A DNA stretch of 64,000 nucleotides from JBFMFR01 sp040752025 (lineage in GTDB: Bacteria > Chloroflexota > Anaerolineae > Anaerolineales > UBA4823): NCBI GenBank assembly GCA_040752025.1, contig JBFMFR010000003.1:124001-188000 (forward strand), read 5' to 3'. The notes beneath the pieces were generated by a model, which was not told where the DNA came from, searched no databases, and worked only from the letters and a program-made list of their open reading frames with translations. Of this stretch, positions 62,213 through 64,000 are shown one piece after another. A program made the translations under genes and the position numbers. Positions within the stretch are counted from its first letter, which is position 1. The number at the start of each line of letters is the position of its first letter.

Positions 62213-62653
62213 CTACTGGCCTGGTGGGCCGCTCAAAGCAGCGAAGAAAGCGTCTACAAGCTCTCTCCCGCCCATCATGGTGGGGATTTCAAGCTGGTAG
62301 CTCTCACCTGAGGGCATGGTTAGGACAAAGTTTGCCATTGCGCCGGTGTTCTCGCATTCCACACTGACCTCATCCCGAGCCCAACGGGCAACTTCCTTCT
62401 TGATCTTGAAGTTGAAACCCCTGGGGGCGTAATCGAATGCGTAAATCGATTTCGATCCCACAGCGATGAAGACCGGGTTGGGAAGCTTGACAGAGCGCAC
62501 AATCCCTCCACCTCCACCCAGCAGCTTGGAAACTAACAAGGATTTCATCGAACCTGCGTGGCTGCAGGTCATGGCGGCGAGGAGCGGTTCGTCGCAGTGC
62601 GGCTGGAGCGCGTCTACCATCTTCGCCATTTGCTTCCTGGTTTTTTCATCCAT
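62213..62653 (-). CDS. Conserved hypothetical protein (146 aa)
   Basis: The soluble 146-residue protein has a mixed alpha/beta pattern with SHAGSMKSLLVSKLLGGGGG, PNPVFIAVGSKSIYAFDYAPRG and VARWARDEVSVECEN. The middle resembles a PH-like or YokE-type fold, but I do not recognise a family. A strong ribosome site (AGGAGGTG) precedes the ATG, so it is a real gene. Confidence 0.75.
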   Translation of the reverse strand: MDEKTRKQMAKMVDALQPHCDEPLLAAMTCSHAGSMKSLLVSKLLGGGGGIVRSVKLPNPVFIAVGSKSIYAFDYAPRGFNFKIKKEVARWARDEVSVECENTGAMANFVLTMPSGESYQLEIPTMMGGRELVDAFFAALSGPPGQ

Positions 62654-62820
62654 TTTTTCACCTCCTGAATCAGAACAGAGACCCGTTTATTAGCAGTTGA
62701 AAGCCAGCGATAACCCGAATGCAATAGAGAGTCTTTTGTCGCCCGCTGAAAAGTACGTTTCCTTCGCATCCTCGCCCGGCGAGGCCCGGCTCACAAACCC
62801 GATGGAGCTCGTCTCATACA

Positions 62821-64000
62821 TCATTGCGATCGCAATCGGGCCTGGGCGATCCTTAGTACCGACTCAACGGAGGAGAGGTCATAACCCTGGCTGGCCGACA
62901 GCGTCAGGCTGTTGGTATAGGCACTCCGAGAGCTGGCCTGGCTGCCCCCCAGAACTTCCGTGCTGGTTTCGGCGAAAACGTTCACGCAGTTGGAGTCCCG
63001 GTCCCATTCGAGCGTCCATGTGCGCGTAATTTCCTGGCCTCGCGGCGACATCCAGTTTTCGACCACATTGGTGGATTGGGCGCCGAGATTCTGGCGCTCG
63101 TACAAATAGACCGTCCCGTCAGGGCTCAACTGCTTGTACGAGCTGCCATCGGGGGCGTAGTCGACTCTATGGCCGGGGCTGCCCAGGCAGGTGCGCACAG
63201 ATTGTGCATATTTCTCAGCATAGCTGCCCGGCTTCTGATCGGCGGTCTGGTAGGTCGCTTTGTAAATGCCGTAAGCGCCTTCTTTGACCTGTGCTGCGGA
63301 GAAGCCGGCATTGCGCTCCTGCAAAGCCTGGTTCCCCTGGTTGCGCTGCTGCCAGCCACGGTACCATTCTTCGAACTGCTGCGGATACTGGCCTGCCTGC
63401 GGGGCTGGTGCGCCCTGTGGTGTAGCCCCACCCTGCGGCGTCGCCCTACCCTGCTGGGGCATCCTGGCGCGGGCGCCAGATGGTTGGCCCAGGTCCCCAA
63501 TGACCGTCTCCAGTTGCGAGCCGGCCGCCCCCCCGCCAGATTCGCCCATCCCGCCGAGATCGCCTGCCCCACCGAAATCGCCGCCGGATCCCCCGGGTCC
63601 TGCTCCTGCGCCTACCTGGGTCCCCTGGCCTCCCTGGCCCTCAGAAATCCCCAGCATTTGCTCAATTTGACGAATGCGTTCCAGATCCTGGATGCGTTCT
63701 TCCACGGGGCCACCTCCACAGGGCGCGTGGGGTTCAAAGCGGATGGGATTCTGGACTTTCTTTTTTAGCTCCTCCAGCACCTGCAGCCATTGTTCTCGCT
63801 CAATTTCCTCGAACGTCTTGGGTTGTTCTGCCGGTCCTCCCGGCGCTTCAGCGTAGGGCGGGCGTTCGACGGTCGGGCTGCCACTGCCAGGAGCGTAATC
63901 GCCGGCCTGCGTTGGAAATGTTACCTGGGGCGCCTCCCCACCCGACGAGGGAGCCTCATGGCGATACCCGCCTTCACCACCCGCATTGCCATCCGGACAG
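62821..64000 (-). CDS. Gly/Pro/Gln-rich protein, 5' end beyond the window
   Basis: The frame is open from the stop at 62821-62823 to the window edge (at least 393 codons), with no clear start. The upstream part (63781-64000) encodes a Pro/Gly/Glu-rich segment, then FEEIEREQWLQVLEELKKK (a helix) and a Gly/Ser/Gln-rich linker. The C-terminal half (62821-63330) looks globular, with DGTVYLYERQNLG and EITRTWTLEWD. A GTG at 63780 is an internal codon, not the start. No family recognised. Confidence 0.75.
   Translation of the reverse strand, partial: CPDGNAGGEGGYRHEAPSSGGEAPQVTFPTQAGDYAPGSGSPTVERPPYAEAPGGPAEQPKTFEEIEREQWLQVLEELKKKVQNPIRFEPHAPCGGGPVEERIQDLERIRQIEQMLGISEGQGGQGTQVGAGAGPGGSGGDFGGAGDLGGMGESGGGAAGSQLETVIGDLGQPSGARARMPQQGRATPQGGATPQGAPAPQAGQYPQQFEEWYRGWQQRNQGNQALQERNAGFSAAQVKEGAYGIYKATYQTADQKPGSYAEKYAQSVRTCLGSPGHRVDYAPDGSSYKQLSPDGTVYLYERQNLGAQSTNVVENWMSPRGQEITRTWTLEWDRDSNCVNVFAETSTEVLGGSQASSRSAYTNSLTLSASQGYDLSSVESVLRIAQARLRSQ

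Noticed and set aside
1..64000. CRISPR arrays, rRNA and tRNA genes
   Set aside because: No regularly spaced repeat array was seen. The only regular repeats are the two 100-bp REP-like units. No tRNA cloverleaf or rRNA segment was recognised by eye; a dedicated scan was not possible.

Overview
The window most likely comes from an anaerobic Chloroflexota bacterium, probably Anaerolineae-like. This is inferred from the gene mix: a Wood-Ljungdahl (acetyl-CoA) cluster, a Ser/Thr kinase fused to two FGE-sulfatase domains, many GT39-type membrane glycosyltransferases and a DUF1638/ASKHA pair. No rRNA or tRNA is visible to place it more firmly, and I could run no database search.

Layout. (1) 0.2-6.6 kb, minus strand: a 45-residue basic protein with its own good promoter, a small membrane protein, a membrane Ser/Thr kinase, a 40-codon relic of a second kinase gene, and a large sensor histidine kinase with a degenerate receiver domain. 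(2) 6.6-22 kb, minus strand: the carbonyl branch and methyl-transfer part of the Wood-Ljungdahl pathway. In transcription order: DUF1638 protein, ASKHA/2Fe-2S activator, HMA-fold protein, CO dehydrogenase, acetyl-CoA synthase, CBS protein, corrinoid protein small and large subunits, RACo-type activator, methyl-THF:corrinoid methyltransferase, and a fused MetV-MetF methylene-THF reductase, closed by a terminator. Formate dehydrogenase, formyl-THF synthetase, FolD and CooC are not in the window. (3) 22.3-44.4 kb, plus strand: a tightly overlapping surface-glycan locus with a split transketolase, glycosyltransferases, a sulfotransferase, an epimerase, an acyltransferase fusion and a Wzm/Wzt ABC exporter. 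Base composition changes sharply inside it, suggesting a mosaic. (4) 44.4-52.8 kb, minus strand: a large membrane glycosyltransferase-like protein, a HAD phosphatase, a DJ-1/PfpI gene broken by an amber codon, a GH3 beta-glucosidase, an MFS transporter and a TetR regulator with a clear palindromic operator. (5) 53-55.5 kb, plus strand: a squalene-cyclase-repeat protein, a phosphotriesterase-family hydrolase and a methyltransferase. (6) 55.5-64 kb: REP-like hairpin repeats around a transposase relic, then oxidoreductases mixed with decayed genes (cupin tail, aldo/keto reductase with an in-frame deletion, CPBP protease remnant), a MerR-type promoter, and a Gly/Pro/Gln-rich protein that runs off the window end.

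How the parts fit. The acs genes would reduce CO2 to CO, reduce methylene-THF, move the methyl group through the corrinoid protein and assemble acetyl-CoA. Two ASKHA activators would keep corrinoid cofactors reduced. The glycan locus would build, decorate and export a surface polysaccharide. The TetR-MFS-GH3 set looks like regulated uptake and hydrolysis of a glycoside.

The least ordinary signals are: (a) two families of small inverted repeats, one confined to spacers and gene edges of the acs cluster and one whose hairpin stems co-vary; (b) an HMA-fold protein without a CxxC motif, 3 nt upstream of the CO dehydrogenase gene; (c) a CBS-domain protein inside the acs operon; (d) a 1055-residue acyltransferase/glycosyltransferase fusion with a sharp GC break; and (e) a concentration of broken genes near the REP-like elements.
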